In this document: positions 10,201 to 19,580 of the stretch, in pieces | How positions within the stretch are numbered: position 1 is the stretch's first letter | Layout: every line of letters starts with the position of its first letter | Assembly (NCBI GenBank): GCA_964521285.1 | Contig: CAZFQS010000009.1 | Span: 81,128 to 145,127 of the forward strand | Length of the DNA: 64,000 nucleotides | Reading direction: 5' to 3' | Source: G020354785 sp964521285 | GTDB taxonomy: Bacteria > Bacteroidota > Bacteroidia > Bacteroidales > UBA10428 | Made by a program: the position numbers and the translations under genes | Notes under the pieces: model-generated | Told to the model about the DNA's origin: nothing | Database searches by the model: none | What the model saw: only the letters and a program-made list of their open reading frames with translations

Positions 10201-10517
10201 ATGAAACAGACATGCCAAGGGCGCTTAACCTGGACGGATACAACTGGATGGGATCAGACCGTTTCGTGGAAGATGGATCGTTCCTAAGGTTAAGGACGAC
10301 ATCATTCAGCTACAATCCATCAAGTGAGATTTGCAAGCGGATAAGTTTAAAGGAGCTTAAAATTTACGCAACGGCTTATAACTTGTTAACATGGACTAAA
10401 TACCTGGGACAGGATCCGGATGTTGCACAACCCAGTGATCCTAAAATATTACCAAAGGATAACAGCAGAACACCTCCAAGCAAACAAATTATTGTTGGAG
10501 TAAATATTACATTCTAA
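7272..10517 (+). CDS. SusC/RagA-family TonB-linked outer-membrane transporter
   Basis: A 1081-residue protein with a signal peptide (ending near LSAQ), a CarboxypepD_reg-like domain at about 28-105 (ISGQIKDDTEPLIGVNV, TDLDGNFTLAV, VSYLGYTTQVF), a plug domain at about 110-265 (EEILIGRLGGVDISAVSG, NIRIRGTASLNARNEPLILV, IESIEVLKDAASTAIWG), then a barrel ending LGVNITF-style (IIVGVNITF). The usual VVVGYG motif before the plug is replaced by VITADKLG. SusC proteins form the channel of a two-part importer with the SusD encoded next. No degradative enzyme is nearby, so the ligand is unknown. Confidence 0.93.
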   Translation: MRTILLTVFSTFLILFTVSINLSAQTKFIISGQIKDDTEPLIGVNVVEIDKDGRFISGTTTDLDGNFTLAVSNRDATVQVSYLGYTTQVFELAGRNKLNVTLEQESIKMDEVVITADKLGNDGIISIRDRATAVSRLEMVEMNELMTSSVEEILIGRLGGVDISAVSGDPGAGVNIRIRGTASLNARNEPLILVNGIPYDANISDNFDFGTADVEKFGNLIDVAPEDIESIEVLKDAASTAIWGSKAANGVLSIKTKRGFKSSPVFSYSFKITRSEEPDPIPMLNGYEYPKLVTEAHYNRTSPNDPSNLPDPEDKNYAQNTDWIEEITRIAYTPNTNFSVRGGGGKTRYDISAGYMRQEGTVINTKLDKINLRTALDYDLSNKIRLKTDIMYTKYNQDATYDWDNWDYKHTEDDGTDFDKTVRTIAYKKMPNISVYERDTANNILGNYFTPSYTIQGDAKEMYNPVAFANLGKHNRTQDNTRALFNIKYQVLQNLAFESTITMDFFDQKRKKFLPYKAIGYSIDDDISNQANEEFLKKNNLQTINQLYYSENINDRHEISVLLRLRTEDATSKKYNIKTSRSASPFLQEATGNVDIVSLESESATFRSLSTYGQLHYKFADKYIVTLGLNFEGTSKFSKDSRWGTFPSVSVAWRINEEPVINKIKAINDLKLRFSWGVSGNTPDKNYLYFNSYEAKSDFSYNGIAGVRPKGIELTNLKWENIEQINPGLTLTAFDFRMVLEADYYVKTTTDLYLDRFNIPTYTGYAKIARNSGIMENRGWEILTNITFVKREKLNIQATFNMSSNENIVIQMPENYALEYGNMLSNGNYKINIEPGNSIGGFYGYEYLGVYKDNTELVALDINGNQIYDIGDIPLQMIHGSNYVFQQGDAKYKDQNYDGVIDELDLVYLGDLNPDIMGGFGPRVSYITKIGEFIVNGFLYFKLGQKIINQTKMDTENMYFDDNQSVAVKYRWRRPGDETDMPRALNLDGYNWMGSDRFVEDGSFLRLRTTSFSYNPSSEICKRISLKELKIYATAYNLLTWTKYLGQDPDVAQPSDPKILPKDNSRTPPSKQIIVGVNITF

Positions 10518-10537
10518 TCATAAAAAAGCAGTAAAAG

Positions 10538-12019
10538 ATGAAAAACAAATTTAATATACATATTATTATTATCACAGTGGTAATAATATCACTGCTGGGT
10601 TCTTGTGGCGACTGGATGGACCTGGAACCTGAGGACGAGTTAATACGCCAGGAATTCTGGCAAAAGGAAGGTGATGTTGCGGCTGTCACAGCAGCAATGT
10701 ACGATGCTTTCAGGGCAACTTCCTTAAAATCACTTATGATGGGTGAGGTTAGGGGCGATATGATGAACTTTAATGCTTCCCAATTCGGAGACTATGTTAA
10801 AATAGCCCAATCCGATATTCAATATGATAATCCGGAAGTAGAATGGAAAACATATTATTTTACTATTAATCTGGCCAATACTCTAATTCAATTTATGCCT
10901 GAGGTATTGGAAAACGATAAGCTTTTCACCGTAACTGAAATGGAAAGGATTCATGCTGAAGCTCTTTTTATAAGGTCATTAACTTATTTTTACCTTGTTC
11001 GTCTATACAAAGATGTTCCGTTGCTATTGTCTGCCTCAAGTTCAGATACAGTGGATTTTTATGTTGAAGAAAGTGATGAAGCTGTTGTTCTGGATCAGAT
11101 AATAAGTGATCTGGAATATGCCGAAACCATTGCAATATCGAAGGAAAACATCGATGAAAACACGTCGGAATTTATGTCTGATTTGACACTTTTTAAAGGC
11201 AGGGCAAATAAATACTCGATACAAACCTTAATGGCCGATGTATATTTGTGGAAAGAGGATTATCAAAAGTGTATAGACTATTGTAATAAGGTTATTGGTT
11301 CCAATTTATATTCGCTTGAAAATGAAACAGACTGGTTTAAAATATACGCACCCGGCAATTCAAAAGAAAGTATTTTCGAAGTACAATATAGCGAAGCAAA
11401 TAAGGAAACAAATCCTATATACGATAAACTTCTGCCAATAGAATCCAGACCAAGAGCCGACTTCGAAAGTTGGGTTTGGGAGGAATTGTTTTTAATAAGC
11501 GATATACGTATTGGTCATGAAGATTACGGACCAGCATCGAAATATATACTGTTAGATATTGATGGTGATGGATTAGAGAGAGATTTCAGTCAAAAAGATG
11601 CAAATTTTATATATTACAGATATGCTGATATACTATTAATGAAAGCGGAAGCGTTGGCTGAATTGAACAGATTTTCCGAATCGCAGGAACTTATAAATGA
11701 AGTTGAATTAAGGGCAGGAAATCCTGCTATCTTTTTAGGGCAATCAATAACAGATTTTAGAGATGCAATACGTACTGTACGAGCACGTGAATTTGCCTTT
11801 GAGGGTAAAAGATGGTTCGACCTGTTAAGATTTGCTAAAAGGAACTGGTGGGAAAATAAAAATTTGGTCATTAATGTTCTTTTAAATAAGACAAGTGATG
11901 AAATAAGACCGATATTGCGAGGAAGGATATTGGATCCCAATGGTTTCTACCTGCCAATTCCAGAGGCTGATATTCTGTATAATAATAAATTAAATCAAAA
12001 TCCATATTATGACAGATAA
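10538..12019 (+). CDS. SusD/RagB-family lipoprotein
   Basis: A 493-residue lipoprotein (lipobox LLGSC) with the SusD start WMDLEPEDELIRQEFW, an N-terminal TPR-type helical region (AEALFIRSLTYFYLVRLYKDVPLL), and the conserved C-terminal RagB block (YRYADILLMKAEALAELN, then REFAFEGKRWFDLLRF and YLPIPEADILYN). It is the surface lid and ligand-capture partner of the preceding SusC; the gap is 20 bases. The start is the ATG giving the lipobox at about residue 24. The ligand is unknown. Confidence 0.92.
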   Translation: MKNKFNIHIIIITVVIISLLGSCGDWMDLEPEDELIRQEFWQKEGDVAAVTAAMYDAFRATSLKSLMMGEVRGDMMNFNASQFGDYVKIAQSDIQYDNPEVEWKTYYFTINLANTLIQFMPEVLENDKLFTVTEMERIHAEALFIRSLTYFYLVRLYKDVPLLLSASSSDTVDFYVEESDEAVVLDQIISDLEYAETIAISKENIDENTSEFMSDLTLFKGRANKYSIQTLMADVYLWKEDYQKCIDYCNKVIGSNLYSLENETDWFKIYAPGNSKESIFEVQYSEANKETNPIYDKLLPIESRPRADFESWVWEELFLISDIRIGHEDYGPASKYILLDIDGDGLERDFSQKDANFIYYRYADILLMKAEALAELNRFSESQELINEVELRAGNPAIFLGQSITDFRDAIRTVRAREFAFEGKRWFDLLRFAKRNWWENKNLVINVLLNKTSDEIRPILRGRILDPNGFYLPIPEADILYNNKLNQNPYYDR

Positions 12020-12029
12020 AATAAATGCA

Positions 12030-13568
12030 ATGAAAAAAATAATATATATAAAAAATAAAACTATGGGTAAGATAATTTATTTATTCTCATTTATATTACT
12101 AATAATGTCAGGCTGTGAGAAAAAAGACATCCAAAGATGGGAGGACAGATCAGCCGAGCAACAAATAACACAATATATAACTGCAAGAGATTCAATATAT
12201 TCTGAATTCAAAAAGGCCATGGATATTGGTAACATGAGCAGTTTGTTAAGCACAAGAGGGCCTTTTACATTGTTTTTACCCGATAACGAGGCCATGTATG
12301 CATATTATGCCAAAGAGGGGATAAATTCAATAGAAGAGTATAGTGATTCTGTTTATTGGAGAAGTGTTGTGTTGAACCATATTATTCCCGGAGTGTATAA
12401 AACCGGAGATATTCCTCCCGGAAGCATTCCTCAAACCAATGGACTTGGTGATTATTTGATTGCAGATGTCGAGTTTACAGGTGAGCAAGGATATCTAATT
12501 ATAAATAAAGAATCTTTTGTAACCGATGAGAATGAGGAAACAGCAAACGGGATAATACACAGGGTTAACAAGGTTATTGATATAGTAACTAGAACTACTA
12601 CTGAAATTCTTGAGGACCTCGGATCTTATAAAATATTTGTTGAAGGTTTAAAACGAACTGGAATTATTGATACCTTACAAAAAGTTAATGTTCCCTATGG
12701 AAAAGTAGATGTAAGGGCAAGGTATACAATATTAGCTGTCCCTGATTCAGTATATTACCTGGAAAATATTAATGACATCGATGACCTGATTGAGAGGTTT
12801 GATGATAAAGTTGGAGAACTGACTGATGTAAACAATGGTTTTTACAGATATATGGACTACCATTGTTTGGAAGGAACACATTATACATCAACTATTTTAG
12901 GAGCTACATACCCCACTATTTCGAGGGAAAGTTTAGTTAATATTATAGCCGAAGGCTTAATATTCAAAATAAACCCTGATCCGGAAACAGATGAATATAC
13001 CGAAATTATATTGAAAAATTCAAATATCCCTGCCAAGAATGGTGCTATCCATACAGTTAACACAATCCTGGAAGAAACAGAGCTTCCTCCGGAAACTATT
13101 CACTTTGAAATGACTGATTTTCCGGATATAATGGCTTTGGATTGTTATCTTACTGAACTAAGAAATTTTACCACCGATGGGCAAAATACATTTGAAAAAC
13201 TTAAGTGGAAAACAGCGCCTTATTTGCAATATTACTTTAAACCGGGCGAACCATGCTCTCGGAATGACTGTATTGTTATGGCTGAAGGTTATTGGGAGCT
13301 GGAAGCTACAATTCCTAAAATAAAGAAAGGAAAATACCATATTATATCCAGGTTTAAAATGGGTGGTAACAGGGCCCATCTAGCAGTGTATGTTGATGGT
13401 GTAAGGAAAGATGAAGTTATTGTGCTTACTGGTTCCTTTGGATATTTTGATTTTGATATATTCGATGTAAACTGGGAAACAACTACAGAACATATATTTA
13501 AGCTTAAAACGGTAACTCCAGGGATAGTAATGTGGGATTACCTTGAATTTCATCCTCTTGAAGAATAA
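12030..13568 (+). CDS. Fasciclin-domain lipoprotein with C-terminal beta-sandwich
   Basis: About 512 residues from the ATG at 12030. ATGs at 12009 (overlapping the SusD stop) and 12063 are also in frame; the last leaves a minimal lipoprotein signal MGKIIYLFSFILLIMSGC. Two FAS1-like units follow: about 40-185 (SSLLSTRGPFTLFLPDNEAM, VVLNHIIPGVYKTGDIP, ANGIIHRVNKVIDIV) and about 190-350 (YTILAVPDSVYYLENI, NGAIHTVNTIL). The last about 160 residues look like a jelly-roll carbohydrate-binding-type module (GKYHIISRFKMGGNRAHLAV, MWDYLEFHPLEE). The gene lies within the double SusC/D operon and probably supplies an extra surface ligand-binding lipoprotein. FAS1 assignment is firm; the C-terminal fold is a guess from sequence style. 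Confidence 0.75.
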   Translation: MKKIIYIKNKTMGKIIYLFSFILLIMSGCEKKDIQRWEDRSAEQQITQYITARDSIYSEFKKAMDIGNMSSLLSTRGPFTLFLPDNEAMYAYYAKEGINSIEEYSDSVYWRSVVLNHIIPGVYKTGDIPPGSIPQTNGLGDYLIADVEFTGEQGYLIINKESFVTDENEETANGIIHRVNKVIDIVTRTTTEILEDLGSYKIFVEGLKRTGIIDTLQKVNVPYGKVDVRARYTILAVPDSVYYLENINDIDDLIERFDDKVGELTDVNNGFYRYMDYHCLEGTHYTSTILGATYPTISRESLVNIIAEGLIFKINPDPETDEYTEIILKNSNIPAKNGAIHTVNTILEETELPPETIHFEMTDFPDIMALDCYLTELRNFTTDGQNTFEKLKWKTAPYLQYYFKPGEPCSRNDCIVMAEGYWELEATIPKIKKGKYHIISRFKMGGNRAHLAVYVDGVRKDEVIVLTGSFGYFDFDIFDVNWETTTEHIFKLKTVTPGIVMWDYLEFHPLEE

Positions 13569-13617
13569 TTATAAAGATATACTGTTAATTCCAACTAACT
13601 ATTAACACAAAGAAATT

Positions 13618-16600
13618 ATGTCAAAAAAAATAATATTTAATTCTAAAATTATGAGATATTTACTCATTATAATCTTTACATCAATACAAATACAACTATA
13701 TTCCCAGGAGCAATCTAATATAAATATAACAGGTACTGTTACCAATGCTGTTTCAAGTGAACCTGTTAGCCAGGTATTAATTTCCATTTCAGGGACATCT
13801 ATAAGTGTTACTACAGATGAAAATGGAAAATTTCAGATATCTGATGTTAATACTAATGCTCTGGTTATTGCAAAACATCCCGATTTTGTAGGCAAAGAGT
13901 TATATTTAGCCGGACGGGACAACCTCGATATTAAAATCATACCCGTTGATTATAAAAGTAATGATGATTTGATAGTTACACCCTATGCTGATAAAAAAGC
14001 AAAGGAAATTCCAGTATCTTTCGAATATTTTTCAAAATCGGATGTTCAAAATACATCCGAGACTACATTTGCACGGATTATCCAGGGGAAAGCTGCAGGT
14101 GTTAGAGTAAATACCCTTTCAGGGATGCCAGGCGCCTTATCTGTGTTTTCATTACGCGGTCCATCTACTATTTCAGGCAGAAACGACCCGGTAGTTATTA
14201 TTGACGGTGTCCTGCACGAAATACATTATCCTAAGGAAAGTCCGATTGATGGTTTTGTGCATAATCCACTGGAGATGGTTGATATTGATGATATTGAAAA
14301 TATAACCATAATGAAAGATGCCCAGTCGTATCTGGGATCGATGGGGGCAAACGGTGTAATTGTTATCAATACGGAAGAAAGAAAGGAAACCAGTTCTGCT
14401 ATCAGAGTCCATGTTTATCAGGGATTTACCTCACCGTCGTCAAGCAAAATGTCTTTGATGAATTCTGAGCAGTTTAATAATTACCTAAGCCAACAGATTG
14501 CTTCATCAGGACTATCCCAGGATGAAATTAATGCTAAGTTTCCATTTTTAACAGGCGGTAATGATCCTGATGGTTTATATTCGAATAACACAAACTGGCA
14601 GGATGAAATATTTACTTCCGGATTAATATCCAAATACCATATATTTTTGAAGGGAGGGGATAATGTTGGCAACCTGAACATGTCCGTCGGGTATCTTAAG
14701 CACAATGGTATTATCAAAAATACCAGTTATTCCCGGTTTAACCTTCGTATCAATTCTAAAATTAATATAACAAAAAGGTTTTCTTTTATCCCTAATGTAA
14801 AGGTTTCTACTTCAGATAGTTATTTGATGGATCAAGGAGCCAGTGAAATTACAAATCCCATTCTTGCAGCTAACTTAAAGCCACCTGTAACAAGGCCTTA
14901 TTTAGTTGAAGGCACAACAAGCGATCAGTATCTTAACGATGTTGGTGCATTTGGTGTAAGCAATCCTTTGGCCATTACCAATCGTTACCTGGCACAGAAT
15001 AAGAATTACCAATTTATAGCATCAGGAAAGGCCAGTTATAATTTCTCAAGTAAGTTTTCAGTTTCAACTAATTTAAATTTATCCTATAACAGTTCCAGGG
15101 ATAATCTTTTTGTTCCCGACAAGGGATTAGTTGAAATAGACTCTGCAAGAAATAGTATGAATACTATGGTTACGGAATTCAAGTCTTTGCAAAATAATTT
15201 CATGATGTATTATTCTACTGACCTGAATGAGAGTTCTTATCTTGAATTAAGAGTTGGTAATAGGATAATGAGAAGTATTTATGAATACGATTTGGGCTAT
15301 GATATAAACTCACCTACCGACGATTTTACAACTTTAGGTAGCGGAGCTGAAGATCAATTCCTGAGAGAGACAAAAGGTAACTACAGGTCTTTAAATTTTG
15401 TTTCTTATTATACCATAGCAGATTTTAGTTTTTTAGATAAGTATTATCTTAATGCATCTGTAACATTGGATGGTAATTCAGTTATTAATGAAAATAACCG
15501 GTATAGATTGTATTACTCGGTTACCGGCGCATGGAACCTTGCATCAGGCAATGTGAGTATGTTATCCCGGTTTGACGAGCTGAAAATAAGGGCATCTTAT
15601 GGAACAAGCGGTAATATTTTTAACGAAATATACGACTATTCAAGGTTGTTTTATGTAGGTAAAAGGATTACCGATATTGGTGTAATAGTACTTGAGTCAA
15701 TTCCTAATGAAAACATGGAAGTTGAGAAAAAATCAACAATAAATCTTGGTTTTGATATATCCACTGCCAGACAGAAGTTCAATACCAGCATTGACCTGTT
15801 TTACGAAACTGTTAATAATCTGATAATTAGAAAAAAAATATCGTCAGCTTATGGATATCCTTATATTTATAGTAATTCCGGAAAAATGGCAAACCTGGGG
15901 GCTGAATTGACTACCGATTATCGATTTAAGACCGGACAGTCATTTTGGACTATTGGTTTTACAGCAGCATCTATGATGAATAAAATAACTGCTATTAATC
16001 AGGATTTAGCTGAAGGTGAGCGAAATATTATATTAACTCAAGTTGAGGACAGACAAAATAATACGGTTGCAACTCTTATTACAGAAGTTGGAGAGCCAAT
16101 GTATGCTTTTTATGGTTACGAAACCGATGGTGTTTTTACATCTCAGGAGGAAGCTAATTCGATAATTGGTCCAAAAGGAGCAATAATGCAGGTCGGTGAT
16201 GTAAAATTTAAGGATAAAAATCGGGATGGAATTATTAATGAGGAAGATTTAGAATATATTGGTAATCCTCTACCGTTGGTTTACGGGGCATTATTTACAT
16301 CATTTAAAAGGGGCAGGCTTAAAGCTTCAGCTAACATCGGTTATTCTGTGGGTAATAAAATTTATAATTATGTGGCTATGAAAGCTAATTCAGCAGATAA
16401 TTTTTACAACCAGAATAAAGATGTCCTGGATTCCAATACACCTCGTATTGCTTATGGTGATCCATCCGGAAATAATGTTTTTTCTGACAGATGGATTGAA
16501 GACGGATCTTATATGCGGTTAAAGAATGTAACCATATCTTATGATTTTCCCGCAAGCAACAGGTTCTTTAAGAAAATGAAAGTTTATCTTACAGGTTCTA

Positions 16601-16737
16601 ATCTAATTACGTTCACTAAATATTCCGGGTATGATCCTGAGTTTTATTATAACAGCAACATTATGTACACAGGGGTGGATTTTGGAAAAATACCATTCGG
16701 AAGGTCCGTTATATTAGGAATTTACTTTGAATTATAA
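13618..16737 (+). CDS. SusC/RagA-family TonB-linked outer-membrane transporter (second copy)
   Basis: A 1039-residue SusC. Signal peptide to about residue 29, CarboxypepD_reg-like domain at about 35-115 (ITGTVTNAVSSEPVSQVLI, TDENGKFQISDV), plug at about 120-255 (ARIIQGKAAGVRVNTLSG, SLRGPSTISGRNDPVVII, IENITIMKDAQSYLGSMGAN), then the barrel. As in the first SusC of this operon, the VVVGYG-type motif is absent (LIVTPYADKKAK instead). It follows the fasciclin gene by 49 bases and partners the SusD at 16754. The two SusC proteins are clearly diverged, so they are probably not a recent tandem duplication. Confidence 0.92.
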   Translation: MSKKIIFNSKIMRYLLIIIFTSIQIQLYSQEQSNINITGTVTNAVSSEPVSQVLISISGTSISVTTDENGKFQISDVNTNALVIAKHPDFVGKELYLAGRDNLDIKIIPVDYKSNDDLIVTPYADKKAKEIPVSFEYFSKSDVQNTSETTFARIIQGKAAGVRVNTLSGMPGALSVFSLRGPSTISGRNDPVVIIDGVLHEIHYPKESPIDGFVHNPLEMVDIDDIENITIMKDAQSYLGSMGANGVIVINTEERKETSSAIRVHVYQGFTSPSSSKMSLMNSEQFNNYLSQQIASSGLSQDEINAKFPFLTGGNDPDGLYSNNTNWQDEIFTSGLISKYHIFLKGGDNVGNLNMSVGYLKHNGIIKNTSYSRFNLRINSKINITKRFSFIPNVKVSTSDSYLMDQGASEITNPILAANLKPPVTRPYLVEGTTSDQYLNDVGAFGVSNPLAITNRYLAQNKNYQFIASGKASYNFSSKFSVSTNLNLSYNSSRDNLFVPDKGLVEIDSARNSMNTMVTEFKSLQNNFMMYYSTDLNESSYLELRVGNRIMRSIYEYDLGYDINSPTDDFTTLGSGAEDQFLRETKGNYRSLNFVSYYTIADFSFLDKYYLNASVTLDGNSVINENNRYRLYYSVTGAWNLASGNVSMLSRFDELKIRASYGTSGNIFNEIYDYSRLFYVGKRITDIGVIVLESIPNENMEVEKKSTINLGFDISTARQKFNTSIDLFYETVNNLIIRKKISSAYGYPYIYSNSGKMANLGAELTTDYRFKTGQSFWTIGFTAASMMNKITAINQDLAEGERNIILTQVEDRQNNTVATLITEVGEPMYAFYGYETDGVFTSQEEANSIIGPKGAIMQVGDVKFKDKNRDGIINEEDLEYIGNPLPLVYGALFTSFKRGRLKASANIGYSVGNKIYNYVAMKANSADNFYNQNKDVLDSNTPRIAYGDPSGNNVFSDRWIEDGSYMRLKNVTISYDFPASNRFFKKMKVYLTGSNLITFTKYSGYDPEFYYNSNIMYTGVDFGKIPFGRSVILGIYFEL

Positions 16738-16753
16738 TTTAACATTGTTTAAA

Positions 16754-18232
16754 ATGAAAAAACATAAATACGGAATTTTTCAAATAATTTCAGGAATTTT
16801 ATTAATAGCAGCAATATTATCATCTTGCGAAGATTTCTTAAATGAGGTGCCCGGTGATAAAATAACTCCTGATCAACACTATAAAACAAGTATTGATGCT
16901 TTTACTTCAACGATCGGGGCATATTCGGTATTACAGGAAGTTGTGCCGGATTTAGTCGTACTGAGCGATTTACGTTCGGATTTGATGACTGAAACTGAGA
17001 ATTTTGATATGGATTTAAGAAATATCAACCGTCACAATATTGATATTGATAATAAATATAATGACCCTACAGGTTATTATAGGGTAATAATTAATGCAAA
17101 CGAGGTATTGAATAATCTTGAGAATATCCAGATATATGACAGAGATTTCGATTCACTTTCGCTTGCATATGCCACGATAGATATGGTAAGCCTGAGGTCA
17201 TGGGCATATTTTACCCTTGTAAGGCTTTATGGAGAAGCTGCATATATCCCTGAAGATATGAATTCATATGATGAAAATTATCAGTTTGAATATTATACTA
17301 AGGATAGAATGATTGATACATTAATTAGTCATTTAGATACAACATTTACCTATCGCGATCTATTTATTGATAGAGAAATGTCCCACTCAGCACTACTTTA
17401 TGAAAGAGCTCTAAGAGGGGAATTATATCTTGAAAAGGGAGATTATCAGCTAGCATCATGGTGTTTTATAAATGCTATTGGGGATGCCGATATTAGATCC
17501 AGATTTAAAATGGAGGATTTTGAAGATGAAGATTGGAAAAATATTTTTGTAAACTCTTTAGGGCAAATATCAGAGGTAATGTCATCAGTACCTTACTCTT
17601 ATGAGGATAATCAGGAAAATCCACTGTCAGATATCTTTTTTGCCGACAGGAAATATTTGGTTAAACCATCAGATTACATTGTAAATTTATTTAGTAAACA
17701 AACTACACAGGAAAATGAAACAGGTGATACATATAGAGGAGAAGGGATATCGTATGCATATGATTCAATAACCGGTAAATTGGTAGTGAATAAATACAGC
17801 ATAAATCCAAATGAATTTTCAGGAGCTGATATTATAATATACAGAGCAGCAGATATTCACCTGTTGTTAGCAGAAGCACTTAACCAAATGGGAGAATATG
17901 AAGCGGCCCTTAGTATTATCAACGATGGCTACACTGACCCCCCGGGATGGAGAAGGGTCAATGGAATCCGAAACCGTGTATTACTAACCTTGAAAGACAT
18001 GCCTGCTTCTGATATTAAGAACTCTATAGAAGATATTATTATGGAAGAAAGAGCTATGGAATTGGCTTTTGAAGGAAAAAGATGGTTTGACCTTGTTAGA
18101 GTAGCAAATCGAAGGGGTGAATCATATCTTGCCGGTAAAGTATCTGCTAAATACGGTGATGCATCCGTTGCTTCAACAGTATATGATAAACTAATGGATA
18201 AAAATAACTGGTATTTGCCTTTTAATAAATAA
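16754..18232 (+). CDS. SusD/RagB-family lipoprotein (second copy)
   Basis: About 492 residues from the ATG at 16754 (MKKHKYGIFQ...), which starts 17 bases after the SusC stop and gives a lipobox AILSSC. An in-frame ATG at 16727 would overlap the SusC gene and put a poor leader before the signal. SusD features: FLNEVPGDKITPDQHY at the mature N-terminus, SWAYFTLVRLYGEAAYIP, YRAADIHLLLAEALNQMGEY, and EERAMELAFEGKRWFDLVRVANR near the C-terminus. It is the last gene of the six-gene operon, followed by a terminator. It forms the lid of the second SusC; the ligand is unknown. Confidence 0.92.
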   Translation: MKKHKYGIFQIISGILLIAAILSSCEDFLNEVPGDKITPDQHYKTSIDAFTSTIGAYSVLQEVVPDLVVLSDLRSDLMTETENFDMDLRNINRHNIDIDNKYNDPTGYYRVIINANEVLNNLENIQIYDRDFDSLSLAYATIDMVSLRSWAYFTLVRLYGEAAYIPEDMNSYDENYQFEYYTKDRMIDTLISHLDTTFTYRDLFIDREMSHSALLYERALRGELYLEKGDYQLASWCFINAIGDADIRSRFKMEDFEDEDWKNIFVNSLGQISEVMSSVPYSYEDNQENPLSDIFFADRKYLVKPSDYIVNLFSKQTTQENETGDTYRGEGISYAYDSITGKLVVNKYSINPNEFSGADIIIYRAADIHLLLAEALNQMGEYEAALSIINDGYTDPPGWRRVNGIRNRVLLTLKDMPASDIKNSIEDIIMEERAMELAFEGKRWFDLVRVANRRGESYLAGKVSAKYGDASVASTVYDKLMDKNNWYLPFNK

Positions 18233-18266
18233 TAAAAAAAAAGAGACTGCCCAATTGGCAATCTCT
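18231..18266. terminator. Bidirectional terminator after the double SusC/D operon
   Basis: Ten-base arms AGAGACTGCC (18242-18251) and GGCAATCTCT (18257-18266) around a 5-base loop. Read on the minus strand, the single C/A mismatch becomes a G-U pair and the stem runs straight into a T9-11 tract (A run at 18231-18241). It therefore suits best the minus-strand T9SS gene at 18344, and on the plus strand it also follows the SusD stop with ATTTTAAC. Confidence 0.7.
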
Positions 18267-18343
18267 ATTTTAACTACATTTAAAAAGTATATAAAATATT
18301 TTAAATAATTTAGGTTACCCCGTTAAACCAGACTATTAGCTTT

Positions 18344-19426
18344 TTATTTTTTGATTTTATTTATTGAAATTTTGTTGTTGTTATCAATGAGTCTAACCAG
18401 GTATATACCACTTTCTACAAAACCTAAATCAACAAACAATTTATTGCTTTTTGCAAGTGCTGTATATACTAGCTTTCCTGTTATATCTAAGACCTCCACT
18501 TTATTTAAATTGACCATTTCTACAACCAGGTTTTGTGTTACAGGATTAAAGTAAACCTTTGAAGCAACTGCCCCATAGTTTACTTCTTTTACACCAGTCC
18601 CCCCTCGATCATGGCCGGATAACCTGGCTGCTTCTCTAAGGAAAATTTCTTTAGACACTTCAGTTAAGCGGGAATAAAATTGCGGTGGTTGACTGCTATT
18701 GTCATGACCAAGACCAAAGTAAACTCTTTCTCCCTCTGGATAATCAAGTGATCCGGAATAAAATTCATCACCATCAAGAAAACGAACCCAGCATGGTTCG
18801 CCACCAGCCAATACTGCCATAACTGTTCCGTTTCCAGGATCTTCCGGATTTATACAATCCCATTGACCATACCAGAAGGGAATACTATCGGTAATATCCA
18901 GATCTTCAAATAAATCTTCCAGACCGTCAAATACTTCATCATCCGGGTCCTCAAGCATGGCATTTATAATTGCTGAATCTTCCACAGCAGCATCTGAGCT
19001 AATATTTGTAGTATTGAACCAGTTCATCCTGCTGTTTCGCAATGCCCACATGTTTTCAGTCACAATAGGAGCAATGAGTTCATTCCAGGCTGTTTTGTGA
19101 GGATCTTGAAATGTGACACTGGGAACAGGTCGGCCAATATATATCAAATCTGGTTCATTGAGCATATCGATTACTGACTGATCCGCTGTTGAAAGTTCCG
19201 GCGGAAATTGCATTACCGTCACATCATAACCATCTTCAATAAACATATCTATAATATGCTGTTCGGAAATAAGGGTATCATTCGGCACATCTTCGCCAGG
19301 ACCCTGTGCCATTTTAGCTGTGTCAGTAATGAAAACAAGTTTAGTCTGTGCGGACAGAGGACCTGAAAATAACAGTGCCAGCATGAATAAAAAGGTAATT
19401 TTTTTAAGTAGTAATAATTTTTTCAT
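18344..19426 (-). CDS. Secreted ThuA/GATase-like protein with T9SS type A sorting domain
   Basis: A 360-residue protein with a signal peptide (ending LSAQ), a Rossmann-like N-terminal region (KLVFITDTA, a DGYDVTVMQFP strand, LIYIGRPVPS) that resembles ThuA or glutamine-amidotransferase-like proteins, and a C-terminal T9SS type A sorting domain (YFNPVTQNLVVEM, VEVLDITGKLVYTA, SGIYLVRLIDNNNKISIN-KIKK). It should cross the outer membrane through the type IX system and be attached to the surface. A middle tract at about 155-180 is rich in Asp/Glu. Catalytic residues could not be assigned, so the ThuA-like call is weak, while the sorting domain is firm. The stop faces the shared terminator at 18242-18266. 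Confidence 0.75.
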   Translation of the reverse strand: MKKLLLLKKITFLFMLALLFSGPLSAQTKLVFITDTAKMAQGPGEDVPNDTLISEQHIIDMFIEDGYDVTVMQFPPELSTADQSVIDMLNEPDLIYIGRPVPSVTFQDPHKTAWNELIAPIVTENMWALRNSRMNWFNTTNISSDAAVEDSAIINAMLEDPDDEVFDGLEDLFEDLDITDSIPFWYGQWDCINPEDPGNGTVMAVLAGGEPCWVRFLDGDEFYSGSLDYPEGERVYFGLGHDNSSQPPQFYSRLTEVSKEIFLREAARLSGHDRGGTGVKEVNYGAVASKVYFNPVTQNLVVEMVNLNKVEVLDITGKLVYTALAKSNKLFVDLGFVESGIYLVRLIDNNNKISINKIKK

Positions 19427-19580
19427 AGTTTTATTCTTTTAGTTAGTATATAAAATGTAATATAAAAATAAAATATTAATAAAACAAGGCCTATTAAATT
19501 TCCGTCATTTGCTATTACATTTTGGACTAATGACTTAGGTTGATTTCTTGTTGAAAAAAAGTTCGAACGTGGTTCAGTGC

